Source: Talinum fruticosum
Taxonomy: Eukaryota > Streptophyta > Magnoliopsida > Caryophyllales > Talinaceae
DNA: 64,000 nucleotides
Direction: 5' to 3'
Assembly: GCA_021018815.1 (NCBI GenBank)
Contig: JAITYX010000003.1
Coordinates: 7,252,501 to 7,316,500 of the forward strand
Shown here: one piece after another, positions 21,521 through 32,961 of the stretch
Position numbering within the stretch: the first letter of the stretch is position 1
Layout: the number at the start of each line of letters is the position of its first letter
Made by a program: the position numbers and the translations under genes
The notes under the pieces: generated by a model
Told to the model about the DNA's origin: nothing
Databases searched by the model: none
The model's input: only the letters and a program-made list of their open reading frames with translations

Positions 21521-24080
21521 ATGTCTAGAAGAAAAGCTCATCCAATTGGAAGGACCCAGGCTGAGAAGTTGGTCCATGATAAATTTTTGGAGCGAGAATG
21601 GTGCCCTCACGAAGAATAGAGCCCAAATGATCTCTTGGTGGAGGCCGAAAATCACGTGTCTTTACTCACCATTACTCTTTCGGTAAGCTTGTTGGATTAA
21701 ATTTCTTGGTTTGCTCATTTATAGTAGTACTTCTACTAAAAATCTTGTTGGATTTTCATCTTGTAGAAAGGCTCAATTCGAGTAGCGGTGCTACACCCAA
21801 GTTTATGAAAACATGCGAACGAGGAACTACCCCTTAGAAGACATCATGAATAATGCCAGGTTTGGTTTCCTCTTTTCCGTTTTGAGTCACTTGTGTGAAA
21901 GAAAGAACGAGAACTCATTAGGACTATCTGTGAGTGCTTTTGGGATACCACTAACACCTTCGACTTTCCTTACAGAGAAATGGCCATTATGCCTTTCGAT
22001 TTTGCTATTTTATCACAATTGGGCTTCTCGGGAGAGCCTTTCGTCTATGACCAGAACTTGTATAAAGATCATGATTATCTATGTCACCTCTTTGGTCCCA
22101 AGGCTAGTAGGTTTCCTTGGGAAAATTTCTTCAAATACTCCATTCTTTTTAATGCTTTTGAGGATGTTGGGTTTTGGGCTCAACATACTCCCCAACAACA
22201 AGTCCGGGTTGTACTTGCTCTCTTGTTAAGCACGATACTTTTTTTGACCAAGCATCGAAGGTTCATGTTCACTATTTGGTGAACTTAGCGGACCTTGATA
22301 GAATTAAAGTGCTTAAGCTGGGTGCACCGCATATACTTGCCTCATAAGGGGTCTCCGTGCCGGTGTAAGACACACTTAGCCTGAGAAGGACTTGACAAAC
22401 TATCTTCCACTATGTGGCTTATGGAACATCATTGAGGTATGCTCTATTTCTCTTCTTATTTCCGATATATTTTTATCTTGTGTGGATAAATCTTGTTTGT
22501 TTTGCAAAACCTGTAGCCTTATTTGTATGAATATTTCCCACGCCTTTCATTCGGCTCACCAAATCATCCTACATTCCCGGTCTCAATATCGTGGGCCAAA
22601 ATCCATCTTCGGCGGCCCAAAGCCAATGACATAGGCCTTTTGAGGTCCTCTCTCAACCGTGTGGTTTCGGTACATCATTTTTAAGCTCTTAAATTTACGT
22701 CAAAACAAGCCCGAAAAATATTCTTCATTGTCCTCTTGCTTGTCCCTGTCCACAGCCTGTGGTGGGTCAAAGGGACAGGCCGTGGTGGCCAACGCTTGCT
22801 ACGGGCGAGTGTTTGGCCACCTAATTCTTGTCGTTTTTTGTTTTTTCTTGCTGTCTCCTTATAAATCTTGTATGTGCGGACCAACTTCCATCTTTGGGCC
22901 CAACTTCAACTCGCTCCTAGTGTAGTCATTGCATGGGAGTTGAGTGAGAGGACGATCCTATTTGAAGGTCCGTTCGAGTTTGGCTGGTACCTTGGCGAGA
23001 GAGTTATGCCTCAAATCCATGACAATATATGGCCTTCGTTCGTTCCTTATGATCCACCTATGACCATGTTCTATTTCTGCTCCCTTTCCCAACAAGAGCA
23101 AGGGGAAGCGACCACCGGGTATCCCTATACCTAGTTTCTAAATTTGTATACCTCTTACACTCACCATTCGAGACGAATTATGATCCAGTTGGTGAGTTTC
23201 CATCTCTTTCCTCCTTTTTTGTGTAGTTGAATTTCTTGTATAGAAATTAACTTAATTCTTTGTACCTTCTTCCGGAGGATATCCACATTCCAAGTTTCGA
23301 TGTGGATATTTCTTAACCCGGGAATCTGCTTCTTATATAAGGATTTCCGAACATTCACAAGAAGAGTGTATGGGGCATTCCTTCCCTAAAAGCTGGTAAG
23401 AGGTAAGAGTTTTATTCTCTTCACTTTTAGTTGCACGCTAAAAGTTACAAACGCTATTAAATCTTTGTAGTATGATTGGGAGTAATCTCGAACCATGTCC
23501 ATCGGACTCTAATTTTCCCTTTGAGGTATCCGAGGCTTCTTCTCTCGGGATGACTTTCCTAACCTTTTAGGTGAGTCTTAGTTAGTGAAAATGATAACTT
23601 TATTGAGCTCTTAATAAATGTGCTAATTACTCCATTATTGTTGTAGAGGCGTTAATCTAGGACTTCTTCATTGGGAGTCTTTATTGGTGGCCCAGGAGCT
23701 CAAACGCATCTGTCTAGCCAACAAGCGCCTTTTGGTAGTACACCTAGAGTGGGTACCTCTCGGTGTTATTCAAAGCGTGCGCATCATCGAGTGCTTCTAA
23801 AGTGGGGCCTAGTTCTTCCGGGTCTAGCTTTTCCGAAGAGTGCATGGATAGTCCGCCTCTTCAACCACTTAATCGTCATGGGAACCCAATCGACTTCCAC
23901 CAGGCATCTTGTAGTGGACCTTCTCAATATTGGGAGCACGGGGCTAGCTCTTTGCATGACAATGGAGACACGTCCACCTTGGAGGACTTCGGGAACTACC
24001 TCTTTGATGATGCTTCGATGGAAAAGATTAGTGAATCCTTTGTAAGGTGCTTTTGTTTAATGTTTAATATTTTGTAAACT
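21521..24080 (+). pseudogene. Plant-mobile-domain (PMD, MAIN/MAIL-like) gene, antisense in Tat A
   Basis: PMD proteins of plants are nuclear and include MAIN/MAIL1, needed for genome stability and silencing; relatives occur inside transposable elements. Here the first exon starts at 21521 (MSRRKAHPIGRTQAEKLV) and may end at a GT at 21683, with an AG acceptor at 21766. The core at 21930-22280 has NTFDFPYREMAIMPFDF, LSQLGFSGEPF and a following long helix region. Then NLADLDRIKVL (near 22280) and LCGLWNIIE (near 22420) appear in other frames, with a GT donor after. YFPRL near 22530 and WYLGERVMPQ at about 22983-23010 are later PMD blocks. The end (23763-24042) is Ser/Gly-rich and acidic. In-frame stops and shifts make it a pseudogene unless splicing avoids them. 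Confidence 0.72.
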
Positions 24081-24580
24081 TCTTTAACTCTATGAAATGA
24101 GATGAAATGCAAAGACTCGATTCTTAAAAGAAATGCTTTATTTTATTAATATGATGCAAAAATGCTAAAGAAAATTATAAAGACAAATCGAAAAAAATTA
24201 CGAGACTAGCCCCCATCCCCCAAAAGAAAATAATAAAATGAAAAATAGGAACTTATAATTACACGGTCCAAAAAAATATAGGTTAACCGAAAATGGGCCA
24301 GGGTAGAAACAAATAATGGCCCAAGGAGTGCTCGGGCCAAAAGAATAAGGTGGACCGGCTGGGAGGCCTTGTTGGCGCCTGCCACACTTGAAACCCAGGT
24401 GTTGGCTGTCTTCATTGGTTGTGTCACGGTTGGACTCTTGTGCGTGGAAGCTGCTATAAATTGGACCCTTGTCGATGATCGAAAATTGTGTCTTACGAAC
24501 CTTCTTCCGTAATTTTCTAAGAAGGAAATAGATCCTAAGAAAATTCCTTTAGTGTGTTCGACTCCCTTCTATTTTCAAAG
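24081..24580 (+). other. Spacer with TATA box (24454-24462) before the DUF7745-like gene
   Basis: No coding signal. CTATAAATT at 24454-24462 lies about 120 bp before the ATG at 24581 and may be the promoter of the next gene. Confidence 0.5.
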
Positions 24581-25094
24581 ATGAATTTCATGATCGAGTT
24601 ATTCGGTTTGGACGCATGAGATGACAAACACCGAGAGGACAAGACTCGTCACAATATAGGCTGAATACTCTGTTCATCATTGGACAAGCGAAAGTTTATT
24701 GGACTTTCCTAAGGGCTGCTGTGGCCTATTAGGATTCATATTACGATGTTTTCAAGTTTGGGGATAAGGAATTGTGTCCCTTGCACGAAGAGTTTGATGC
24801 TATCCTAGGCATCCAACACCGTACTAAACTCGTTATGCCCACATCTTACGAGAACTTGCACGAGACCCGTAAGCACCTTCGAATCCGAACAATATGAATC
24901 TAGGTTGGATTCTTATTGGGAAGGAGGTGAAGCTTATGAAATTTATGAAGCATTATCGCCTAATGTACTCGTCGTCGGCATCCATCATCATCACGTCGAG
25001 CTATCAGCACTTGGGCGATAAGTGGTTTCTGCCGGTAGGAGGCCATAGAGACATGACGCCTACATCGCTTTTGAGCTTAGTTGAGCAGCTGAAG
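24581..25094 (+). pseudogene. DUF7745-like gene, N-terminal part, antisense in Tat A
   Basis: The ATG at 24581 starts a broken frame. The recognisable block near 24735-24810 reads YDVFKFGDKELCPLHEEF followed by DAILGIQ. It is close to RHVFRFGEEEMCPLVEEI at 51990-52040 in Tat B. This wording is that of the plant-only family I know as DUF7745, of unknown function and often found in repeat-linked genes. The stretch 24890-25094 is not recognised. The gene is cut by the SIRE LTR at 25095. Family name from memory. Confidence 0.5.
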
Positions 25095-26698
25095 TGAAGA
25101 CTCGGACTTTATACTTACACTTTTACGAGTTCCATCGAGGATTCGGGTATAAGACTTCATCTCTTATAAGGTTTTGATTTCAAGTCATTCCATCTGCCTT
25201 AGAAACTTTTCGAGTGATATAACATTTTCTTTGAGTGTTATAGAAACTATTATATATGTTTATGCTGACTACGACTGACTCGAAACCATATTTCTACATG
25301 CCACTCCACACTTAGTTCTGAGTCACTCAACACTCGGATATATCTCATGTTCAAACACTTTATTTCAAGCACATAAACTCGAGTCGACTTCATGTTACGG
25401 GAATTACATTGTTAATTTACTATTCCAAGTCGAGCATATTTAGTTTGAACTTTGTTTAGTCTAGATCAAGTTTGTTTACTCGATCTTGTACTTTGACTTG
25501 ATTATCTTTTAGGCTCGACTAAGATGGAATTTTGCGTATCATGGATATTAGACTCGGAAAATTTCATTCCTTTTCCGACTCGGATAATTAGTCACTTGAT
25601 TATCTTAATTATGTTATTATCTATGTCTAATCTTGGACCAAAGTATTTTATACTTTGAGAACCAAATTGATTTACTTTTGTAGGTTATTCAAACGAGGCT
25701 ATCCTAATTTTGAATTACAAAAGTAACCGGCTTCAAAACGTCAAATCACTAGTAGACAAGGCTTTTTCCACCTCGACCTAGGCGCGAGACATTCGTGTCG
25801 GGGGTTGTCTGTTTCCAAAGCTGGAAATCTGCAACACTAAACTCAATGGTGGTTTCCACCTTATTTTTCAAGACACCACCAATGGTTTTGGGACTTCCAA
25901 AGGAGTCAAGAGCCGTTGCCCAACATTCATATCTCAACGGATATTTTACGAGTGACTCGGAAAATCCATTACAATGGTCACAAGGGACTTCTAGTCGGAA
26001 GATGGACACAACGGCTAAGCTGCTTGGTCATCTATAAATAGAAGCCAACTTCCAAGATTTGAAGATTGCTTGAACCAACTGTTAATACACATACTTGAGC
26101 AAAAGTCATTGTATTCATTCTTAATCTTCTACTTACAACTCCAATTCTATATTTATTATTTCTCCGAGTTGTAAGGTCTTGAGCTCGATTACAAACACTC
26201 TCTTTCGTACTCTCTAAGTAAGGTCCCTTGATTGAGCTGTAAGGGTTAACTCGGCTCGGTTGTCTCTAGCTGTAAGGGTTATCTCGGTTAGGAAGTACTA
26301 GATCGAGATAAGTGAATTTCTTAGTCTAGTAAAAACTTGTAAGGAGTTGTTTAAGGGAGCAACTCGAGTCAAGTCGATCTACTGTATTTTGTGGACTGAA
26401 AATAGTGGATTTGACTTCGTGCTTGGATTAGCACGGTCCGTGGTTTTCTGCCCCGGGAGGGTTTCCACGTACTTTATGAGTTATTACTTTTCTAAGTGCA
26501 TTCTACACTCGAGACAGTTTCGAGTTCTGCATAATCTGTTTCTTCACTCTTCATTGAATTACGAGTTAGTACTTTTACGAGCTCATCCTTAACTCTCGCT
26601 CACTTCGATTCATATCTATTTTAAATTTCAAGCAAATTTCATCATCACCCTATTCACCCCCTCTAGGGTGACTTAACTTCTCTCAAAGCAAACCTTCA
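25095..26698 (+). repeat. 5' LTR of SIRE element I
   Basis: This 1,604-bp LTR runs from TGAAGACTCGG to CAAACCTTCA, followed by AT and the Met primer site. A TATA box (CTATAAATA) lies at 26032-26041, followed by AGAAGCCAAC. Confidence 0.88.
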
Positions 26699-26700
26699 AT

Positions 26701-26713
26701 TGGTATCAAAGCC
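26701..26713 (+). promoter_or_regulatory. Met-initiator primer binding site (SIRE I)
   Basis: TGGTATCAAAGCC, one change from the usual TGGTATCAGAGCC. Confidence 0.87.
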
Positions 26714-26758
26714 TAGCCTTTCGGAAAGGATCCAACCATCCAAAGGTTTAAAGATCAA

Positions 26759-28320
26759 ATGCCTCGGAACAACGAAGAGTTCGATGAAGGAAGATCTTCG
26801 AGCGAGACCACCAAAGTTCAAAGGATCTAACTTCGTGCACTTGGAAGAAACTCATGGAATGTTTTCTGCTAGATCATGATGAGGATGTTTGGAACATCAT
26901 ACAAGTAGGCAACTACATTCCCATGAACACGGAATAAAAAGGACTCGTACCCAAGACAAAGGTCGAGTTCACTGGCGATGAAGCAGAGAAGTTCGAAAGA
27001 ACTTCAAGGTAATGAACATTCTGATGTGTGTCATCAGCTCGGAAGAATACAACCGAGTATCTACCTATGATACAGCCAAAGAAGTATGGGACACGGTCAA
27101 CACCTATGAAGGCACAAGCTAGGTCGGACAAGCGAAGATAAGCCAATATCTTCATAAGTATGAGACTGTTCAAGATGGAGCTAGAAGAAAACATCACTCA
27201 GATGTTCATTCGCTTTACTGAGATTACCAATAATCTCAAATCTTTGGGTAAAAGATTTCGCACGAGGAAATGTGCAGAAAGATACGCAAAAGCCTACCCA
27301 AGAAAAGATGGGGTCCCAAAGTGACAGCTATCGAAGAGGCTCGGAACTTGTCTCTACTAAAGCTATACGAACTCATTGGGAAGCTTCTCACCCATGAGAT
27401 CCACCTAGAAAAGGAGGATGCAAAGGTCAGCACCAAAAAGAACATTGCGGCTGAAAGCCTCGGAAACTAGAGAAGCGAGATTGAGTTCTTCGACTCGAGA
27501 AGAGGATCCCATGGCACTTATCACTAGAGGCTTTAAGAGAATGATGAAGCACAAGAGATGGGATAAAAAGCAAAGAGAAGAGTTCTATAAGAAAGATAAG
27601 AAGGATAGAAAAGGTAAATACTCTTCCCCTTCAAAGTTATCTTTGACTAAGAATTCTGATTGTTTTGAATGTGGCAGCAAGGAACACATAGTCAAGAAGC
27701 TGTCCCAAGAGAAAAAGGGACGAGAAGAAAGAAAAAGGCTATGATGGCCACATGGAGTTACGAGGACTCATCGGAAGAGGACAAGGACTCGAGATGATTC
27801 AAAGTGTCCGATGGCATTTTGATTCGAAGTGGAAACGAGTCGAACACGGATCAATCGGACAACGAGGAAGCAAATCCTCAGGAGGTAATTAAATACTTTC
27901 TCAAATTTTCCAAAGTTGATTTAGCTATGTATATTTTCACTTTGGAAGAGAAGTCCAATTTTGATTCTTCTCATTTTAAAGAACAACTTGAATCAATTTC
28001 TTCGAGAGCATTTATTTAAAAAATGAGTTGGAAAAGCTGAGACTTACACTCGAGAGAACTCAAGACTAGTGCTCAAACCAATGAGGCCGAGTCCGAGTTA
28101 CTCGAAAAGAAAATGAACAACTAAAGCAAAAGCTCAATGAGTCTCAAGATCTTATTTTAAAATTTTCTCAATGTCGGAAGAACCATGATATGCTCTTAGG
28201 ATCTCAATGTGTCTCAAGATCTTATTTTAAAATTTTCTCAATGTCAGAAGAACCATGATATGCTCTTAGGATCTCAATGTGTCTCGTTTAGAAAAGGTCT
28301 TGGTTTTAACAAAGAGGAGA
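26759..28320 (+). pseudogene. SIRE-type gag (element I)
   Basis: The ATG at 26759 opens MPRNNEEFDEGRSS and soon stops. The capsid domain is spread over several frames (MECFLLDHDEDVWNII near 26860; LLTHEIHLEKEDAK at 27380-27425). The zinc knuckle at 27660-27700 reads CFECGSKEHIVKKLS, so the fourth ligand Cys is Leu. The acidic tail EVIKYFLKFSKVDLAMYIF lies at 27890-27945. The C-terminal part contains a 70-bp tandem duplication (28141-28280) that also breaks the frame, and then the joint to third-ORF sequence. Confidence 0.82.
28141..28280 (+). repeat. 70-bp tandem duplication in gag
   Basis: 28141-28210 and 28211-28280 are identical except for G at 28176 against A at 28246. Seventy is not a multiple of three, so the duplication shifts the frame. 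It is absent from the other SIRE copies in the window. Confidence 0.93.
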
Positions 28321-28720
28321 CAATCGCTAGAATTCTAACCGTTGTAGAGCGATACAGTCACACCGGTCCGAGATGACCGGTGAAGACCCTGCTGACCATG
28401 GTCGAGTTAGCGAGAGCCAACACCTCCCTCACTCGAGTTCCAGGAGGACAAACCTCTAGACGACTTAGTTACGGGTCGACCAATCAAAGCTGAGCCCATT
28501 CTAGAGATACCGTGCTGCCCCCTCCTCGTTTGTCGACATCTTCAAGATCTTACCAGCGAAGGCGCACTTGCACGTCCACCTTCCTCGACTCGGACTACCC
28601 CTCTCCTCAATCTTATAAATTCTCTTCTTCTGTTTTAAATATTTTTTGTCCGGACATACAAATCTTTATCTTCTTGATACATTCTTCCTTTTTTTGTTTC
28701 TTTGAAAGGCAAGGGGGAGA
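28321..28720 (+). pseudogene. Tail of the SIRE third ORF (element I)
   Basis: After the deletion joint the sequence matches the end of the third ORF at 32170-32420: the block with MLPPPRLSTSSRSYQRRR (28512-28565) parallels MLPPPRSSTSIQVYRRRR at 32328-32380. It ends in a hydrophobic/Phe-rich frame and a purine tract (AAGGGGGAGA, 28711-28720). The function is unknown. Confidence 0.68.
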
Positions 28721-29113
28721 ATAGTTAGAACAATTTGTTGTCGTGTTTAGGGGAGTTTCTCTCACCCTCCTTTGTGTATATACTTTTATGAATATTAATG
28801 AAGTTTTCAGTTTTATGCTTATTACTTTACGAGTTTTAATATCTTGCTCAGTAATTTTTCTTTGCTCCGATTTGACAATTCGAGTCTATCATTGCTCCGA
28901 TCCTCGGTAATTTTTTTTCTCTTTTCTTTGCTCCGATACTTCAGTTTTTTCTTTTGTAATCTAAGCTACTTGCTCCGATAGAATATAAGTTTCAATCACG
29001 GTATCTACTCTATATAATTCTATCATGTTTTTCTGACTTATTCTTGAGAAAGAATGAAAAACCAGATCTATATCACTAACAAAGTTTCTATCTAAGTATG
29101 GAATGTCTTTCAT

Positions 29114-29126
29114 AAAAAGGGGAGAT
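29114..29126 (+). promoter_or_regulatory. Polypurine tract of SIRE I
   Basis: AAAAAGGGGAGAT ends where the LTR begins with TGAAGACTCGG. A second purine tract, AAGGGGGAGA, lies about 400 bp upstream at 28711. Confidence 0.82.
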
Positions 29127-30656
29127 TGAAGACTCGGACTTTGCATATATGTCATTCCGAGTACCATCAAGGGATCAGGTACAAACTTCATCTCTTGTAT
29201 GTTTTGGTTATAAGTCATTCTAAGTGTTTGGAAACTTTTCGAGTGATACAAAATCTTTTACGAGTGTTACGAAACCATTGCGTATGTTCTCACTTGATTA
29301 CGACTGAATCGAGAGAGCATACTCTTGCTTATAAGTTCACACGCAGTTTTGAGTCACTCGGATAACACTCGGACTTATTGCATGTTTAAACATTTGCTCT
29401 AACGTACATAAACTCGGTTCGACTTCATGTTCTAAGACTGATTGAATTACGAGTGTTAATTTCTCTCTTTAAGTCGGCATGCTTTGTTTGAACCATGCCT
29501 GTCTAAGTTCAAGTATTACTACTCGATATTCTTCATCTAACTTGACTTACTTCTAGACTAACTCGGATGGAATTTGAGCATAATGGATATTAGACTCGGA
29601 AAATACCATTCCTTTAGGACTCGAGATAATTATGCACTTAATTATCTTAATTAATTTATTATCTGTGTCTAATCTTTGACCAAAGTATTTTATACTTTGA
29701 TAACCAAATTGATTTACTTTTGTAAGTTATTCAAACGAGGCTATCCTACTTTCGAATTACAAAAGTAACCGGTTTCAAGATGTCAAATCACCAGCGAGAC
29801 AAGGCATTTTCTACTTCGACCAAGGCCAAGACATCGTGTCGGGGTTGTCCGTTTCCAAAGCTGGAAATCTACAATGCCATGCTCAACGGTGGTTTCCACC
29901 CTACTTTTCAAACACCAACGAGTGAATTGGGACATCCAAAAGAGTCAAAAGCCGTTGCCAAATGTTCACACCTCAACGAATATTTTACGAGTTATTGAGA
30001 AAAGCCATTGCAACGGTCACAAAGGACTTCTAATCGGAAGATAGTCACAGCGGCTAATCTGCTTGGTCATCCATAAATAGAAGCCAACTCTGAAGACTTA
30101 AAGATTATTGGAACCATTGTCAATACACATACATAAGCAAAAGTCTTTGTATTCACATTCAATCTTCTATTTACAACTCCAACTCTGTACTTAATATCTT
30201 TCCGAGTTGTAAGGTCTTGTAATAAGTCACAAACACTTATTCTTACTTTCTGAGTAAGGTCCCTTGATTGAGCTGTAAGGGTTAACTCAGCTCGGTTGTC
30301 CCTAGCTGTAAAGGTTACCTCGGTTAGGAAGTACTAGATCGAGATAAGGGAACTTCTAAGTCTAGGAAAATCATGTAAGGAATTGTCTAAGGGAGCAATT
30401 CGGTTAAGTCTTTCTCTCGTATTTTGTGGATTCAAAATAGTGGATTTGACTTGGTGCTTGGATTAGCACTGATCATGGTTTTCCGCCCAGGAGGGTTTCT
30501 ACGTAGTTTACGAGTTAATACTTTTCGAGTCTATTCTAGACTCGGACTGTCTCAAAGTCGGTTTCGGTTTTTAATCTTCGATTCTTAGTTCAAATTTCCT
30601 CAGCACCCTATTCACCCCCTCTAGGCTAACTTAAGCTTTCCAAGAGCAAACCTTTA
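29127..30656 (+). repeat. 3' LTR of SIRE I
   Basis: The LTR starts TGAAGACTCGGAC after the polypurine tract. It ends near CAAACCTTTA instead of the usual CCTTCA. A degenerate TATA (CATAAATAG) lies at about 30072. Confidence 0.85.
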
Positions 30657-30714
30657 GACACACAGGTCTAAGTCTACTGTTGGAGAGTTGGGTCGGAACA
30701 AATACTTGAAGGAC

Positions 30715-30893
30715 ATTCCTTTCGCTATAATTAGCATCTATTTTCCTTCATTTCGCTACTTTACTCTCTGCTACCATTCACTCTCACATACTTACTTGTA
30801 CAATCTCAGCTCTAAAGCAAGTTCAGTACTTTCTCTCTCTCTCTCTCTGTTTTCTTCGAAGTTAGCTCACTCTCTTCTCAAAGCTTCTCAAAC
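30715..30893 (+). promoter_or_regulatory. Internal promoter and CT-rich leader of the third ORF (element II)
   Basis: A weak TATA (CTATAATTAG, about 30724) is followed by a pyrimidine-rich leader with a CT run at 30831-30850, then the ATG at 30894. The same stretch is found at 37785-38060 (minus strand). Confidence 0.5.
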
Positions 30894-32420
30894 ATGCCTA
30901 AAGAGGTTTCGCTCCGGAGTTTCTTGGTTGTGCAACCAAGAAATCTAGAACCAAAAGCGTCCCAACGACAAAATTCTCGTGGTTAAACCATATCAAAACC
31001 ACAGGGGTATACAATTTCCTATGTTTCAGCGAATTTATTTACCTAGAACTCATAGTTGAGTTCTACTCAAACCTTTCCAGCTCTGAAGGTATCATCACCT
31101 CTAGAGTTTACAATACGGTAGTCCGTATTAACCTCTCTTTTCTCCATCATCTATTCAAAGTTTCATCTCTTTTCCTCAATAGCAACCCCATCCCCTTCAA
31201 CAAAGTTGCTGATGAATATTTCAAAAAAATATGCCAAGGACGTCTAGGAGTCACACAAAAACTTTTCTATGACTTAGATGAAGACCGAGGCTCGTCTTCT
31301 CTGCTTCTTGCTGATGAGAACCTTCTTTTCTCATTATACTAGCAAAGAAAATCCTAATTCAAAGATTCTCAAGGATTTGTTTGACATTCTTGAGGGTTAC
31401 GATGTAGACCTTTTCCCAGCCATTATCGAGTAGATGGCCTCTGTGCCGATTCGGACCAAGAAATCCACTCCTCTCCCTTTCGGAGCCTTCCTCACTCTCA
31501 ACTTTAAACAATTCAAGGTCCCACTCCCTCGGACCCTAACGAAGTGTCTTAGGTTGCCATAGTAGTTGGCCAAAAGAGATTCTTCCTATGGATACCAGGA
31601 AACCCAACCGGGGTGTCTGGGTCCATAGCTAAGAACTGAGGCAACCTTCTCCTCCGCCTCGAGACTTAGACTCCTCTCTCACTCCCTCCTCCACCTGGCG
31701 GTGCATCCACCTCCAGTCCCCCTCCTTAAGACACTATTGCTTTGTCTACGATGATGATGGACAAGCTCTCCTCTGTATCCACGAAAATGCAGGATACTCT
31801 GCGCTCCTTCAAGATTGTCCTTCAATCTATGACCATCAACCAAAAACAACCCAATCTCAAATTCGAGAGTAGTAAGATGTGCTCCTCAAAATGAAGGCGT
31901 TGGTCAAGGAACAGCGGGAGTTGGTTGAGCTCCTCAGAGAATGGCTTTCTAATGCAGCTCGAGAACCGAACGGCTCGGAAACATCTAAAGAGTCCTCGAG
32001 CCCTGCCAAATCTCCATCCGGAGAGGCAGTGAAGAACAAAAGGAGGTTGCGGCTAAAGCGGCTCCTTCTAAGGAGAAGGAAGAAGAAGAGAAGGAAGAAG
32101 AGAAAGAGAAAGAAGGAGAGAAGCGGGACGAAGCTCGCTCATAAACCGGAGCCGATAAGCTCGAGACGGCTTTACGAGTGACTCAAAAGACCCTGCTGAT
32201 GTTGGATAGTCGGCAACCATCAAGCCGGAGGAAGCACCTCCTGCTGTGACGTTCCAAGAGGATGACCCTCGGGATGACCTTGTTCGGGTCGGCCACTCAA
32301 AGCTGAGCCCATTCCGAGAGATCCCAATGCTGCCACCGCCAAGATCTTCAACGTCCATACAAGTGTATCGGCGCAGGCGCAAAGCACACTCATCCGGCTC
32401 AACTCGAGACCACTCCCACT
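30894..32420 (+). pseudogene. SIRE third ORF (plant-transposon-protein-like), element II
   Basis: The ATG at 30894 aligns with the start of the copy at 37784. The N-terminal part is frameshifted. The middle (31010-31340) reads open for about 100 codons in one frame, with FSEFIYLELIVEFYSNL and then RVYNTVVRINLSFLHHLF. The conserved DILEGYDVDLFPAII block is near 31388-31432, then KKSTPLPFGAFLTLNFKQF. A coiled-coil (MKALVKEQRELVELLREWL, 31891-31950) and a Lys/Arg-rich tail (32040-32130) follow. It may bind nucleic acid or act as a structural protein; no function is known to me. No signal peptide or clear membrane segment. Confidence 0.66.
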
Positions 32421-32948
32421 CCACCATTCTAATTTCTTTTTTCTTGTTCTTATTTTCGTTTTTCTTGTCCGGACAATCAAATTGTATCAACTTGATACAT
32501 TCTTCCCCATTTTGATTTTTTTTTTTTCTGGAAGGTAAGGGGGAGAATACATAGTAAATTTGTTGTCTTGTTTAGGGGAGTTTTCTCACCCTCTCTTTTG
32601 TATGTTTTTTTAATGTATTTTACGTGTTTATGCGAGATATGAATGAAGTTTCGATTTCGAGCATATTGTTTTCCGAGTATGACTTCTTTACGAGTTTAAA
32701 TTTCTTATTCTGTTTCGCTCCGATATATCGGCTCATTTCTCTATTTTCCTCTAATATAAATACTCGCAATTTTTCTTCAAATGAGCTATTTGCGGTAATA
32801 TTCTAAGTCCGAATCACTTCATTTATTATTCTATTCTTCTGCGATATTATTCTAAACTACGATACACTCTTTCTCAAATATGTAAGAATGAAAACTCTTG
32901 ATCTTTTCACTAACAAAGTTTCTATCCGAGTATGGAATGCCTTTCATT

Positions 32949-32961
32949 AAAAAGGGGAGAT
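32949..32961 (+). promoter_or_regulatory. Polypurine tract of SIRE II
   Basis: AAAAAGGGGAGAT lies directly before the LTR start TGAAGACTCGG. An upstream copy, AAGGGGGAGA, is at 32537. Confidence 0.8.

Larger units (their letters stand above)
18782..25094 (-). mobile_element. Tat-type element A, left part (3' LTR to antisense genes)
   Basis: The minus-strand Tat element has its 3' LTR at 18782-20733, polypurine tract at 20735-20750, and two plus-strand genes before the SIRE block begins at 25095. Its integrase resumes at 45720-46793, also minus strand, which is the order expected when the SIRE block is removed. It was inserted into SIRE pol at 18782. The link across the SIRE block rests on order and orientation; I found no matching target duplication around the block. 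Confidence 0.62.
25095..30656 (+). mobile_element. SIRE-type element I with large internal deletion
   Basis: This has two LTRs (25095-26698, 29127-30656), a primer site, gag and the tail of the third ORF, but protease, integrase, RT and RNase H are missing. The deletion joint lies at about 28310-28330. No matching target duplication is seen: TGAAG on the left, GACAC on the right. The right LTR runs straight into third-ORF upstream sequence of another SIRE copy, so the block is probably a recombination product. Confidence 0.8.

Noticed and set aside
31857..32181. Lys/Arg-rich frame as a separate nuclear protein gene
   Set aside because: It is the C-terminal part of the SIRE third ORF, in register with the copy at 36540-36720.
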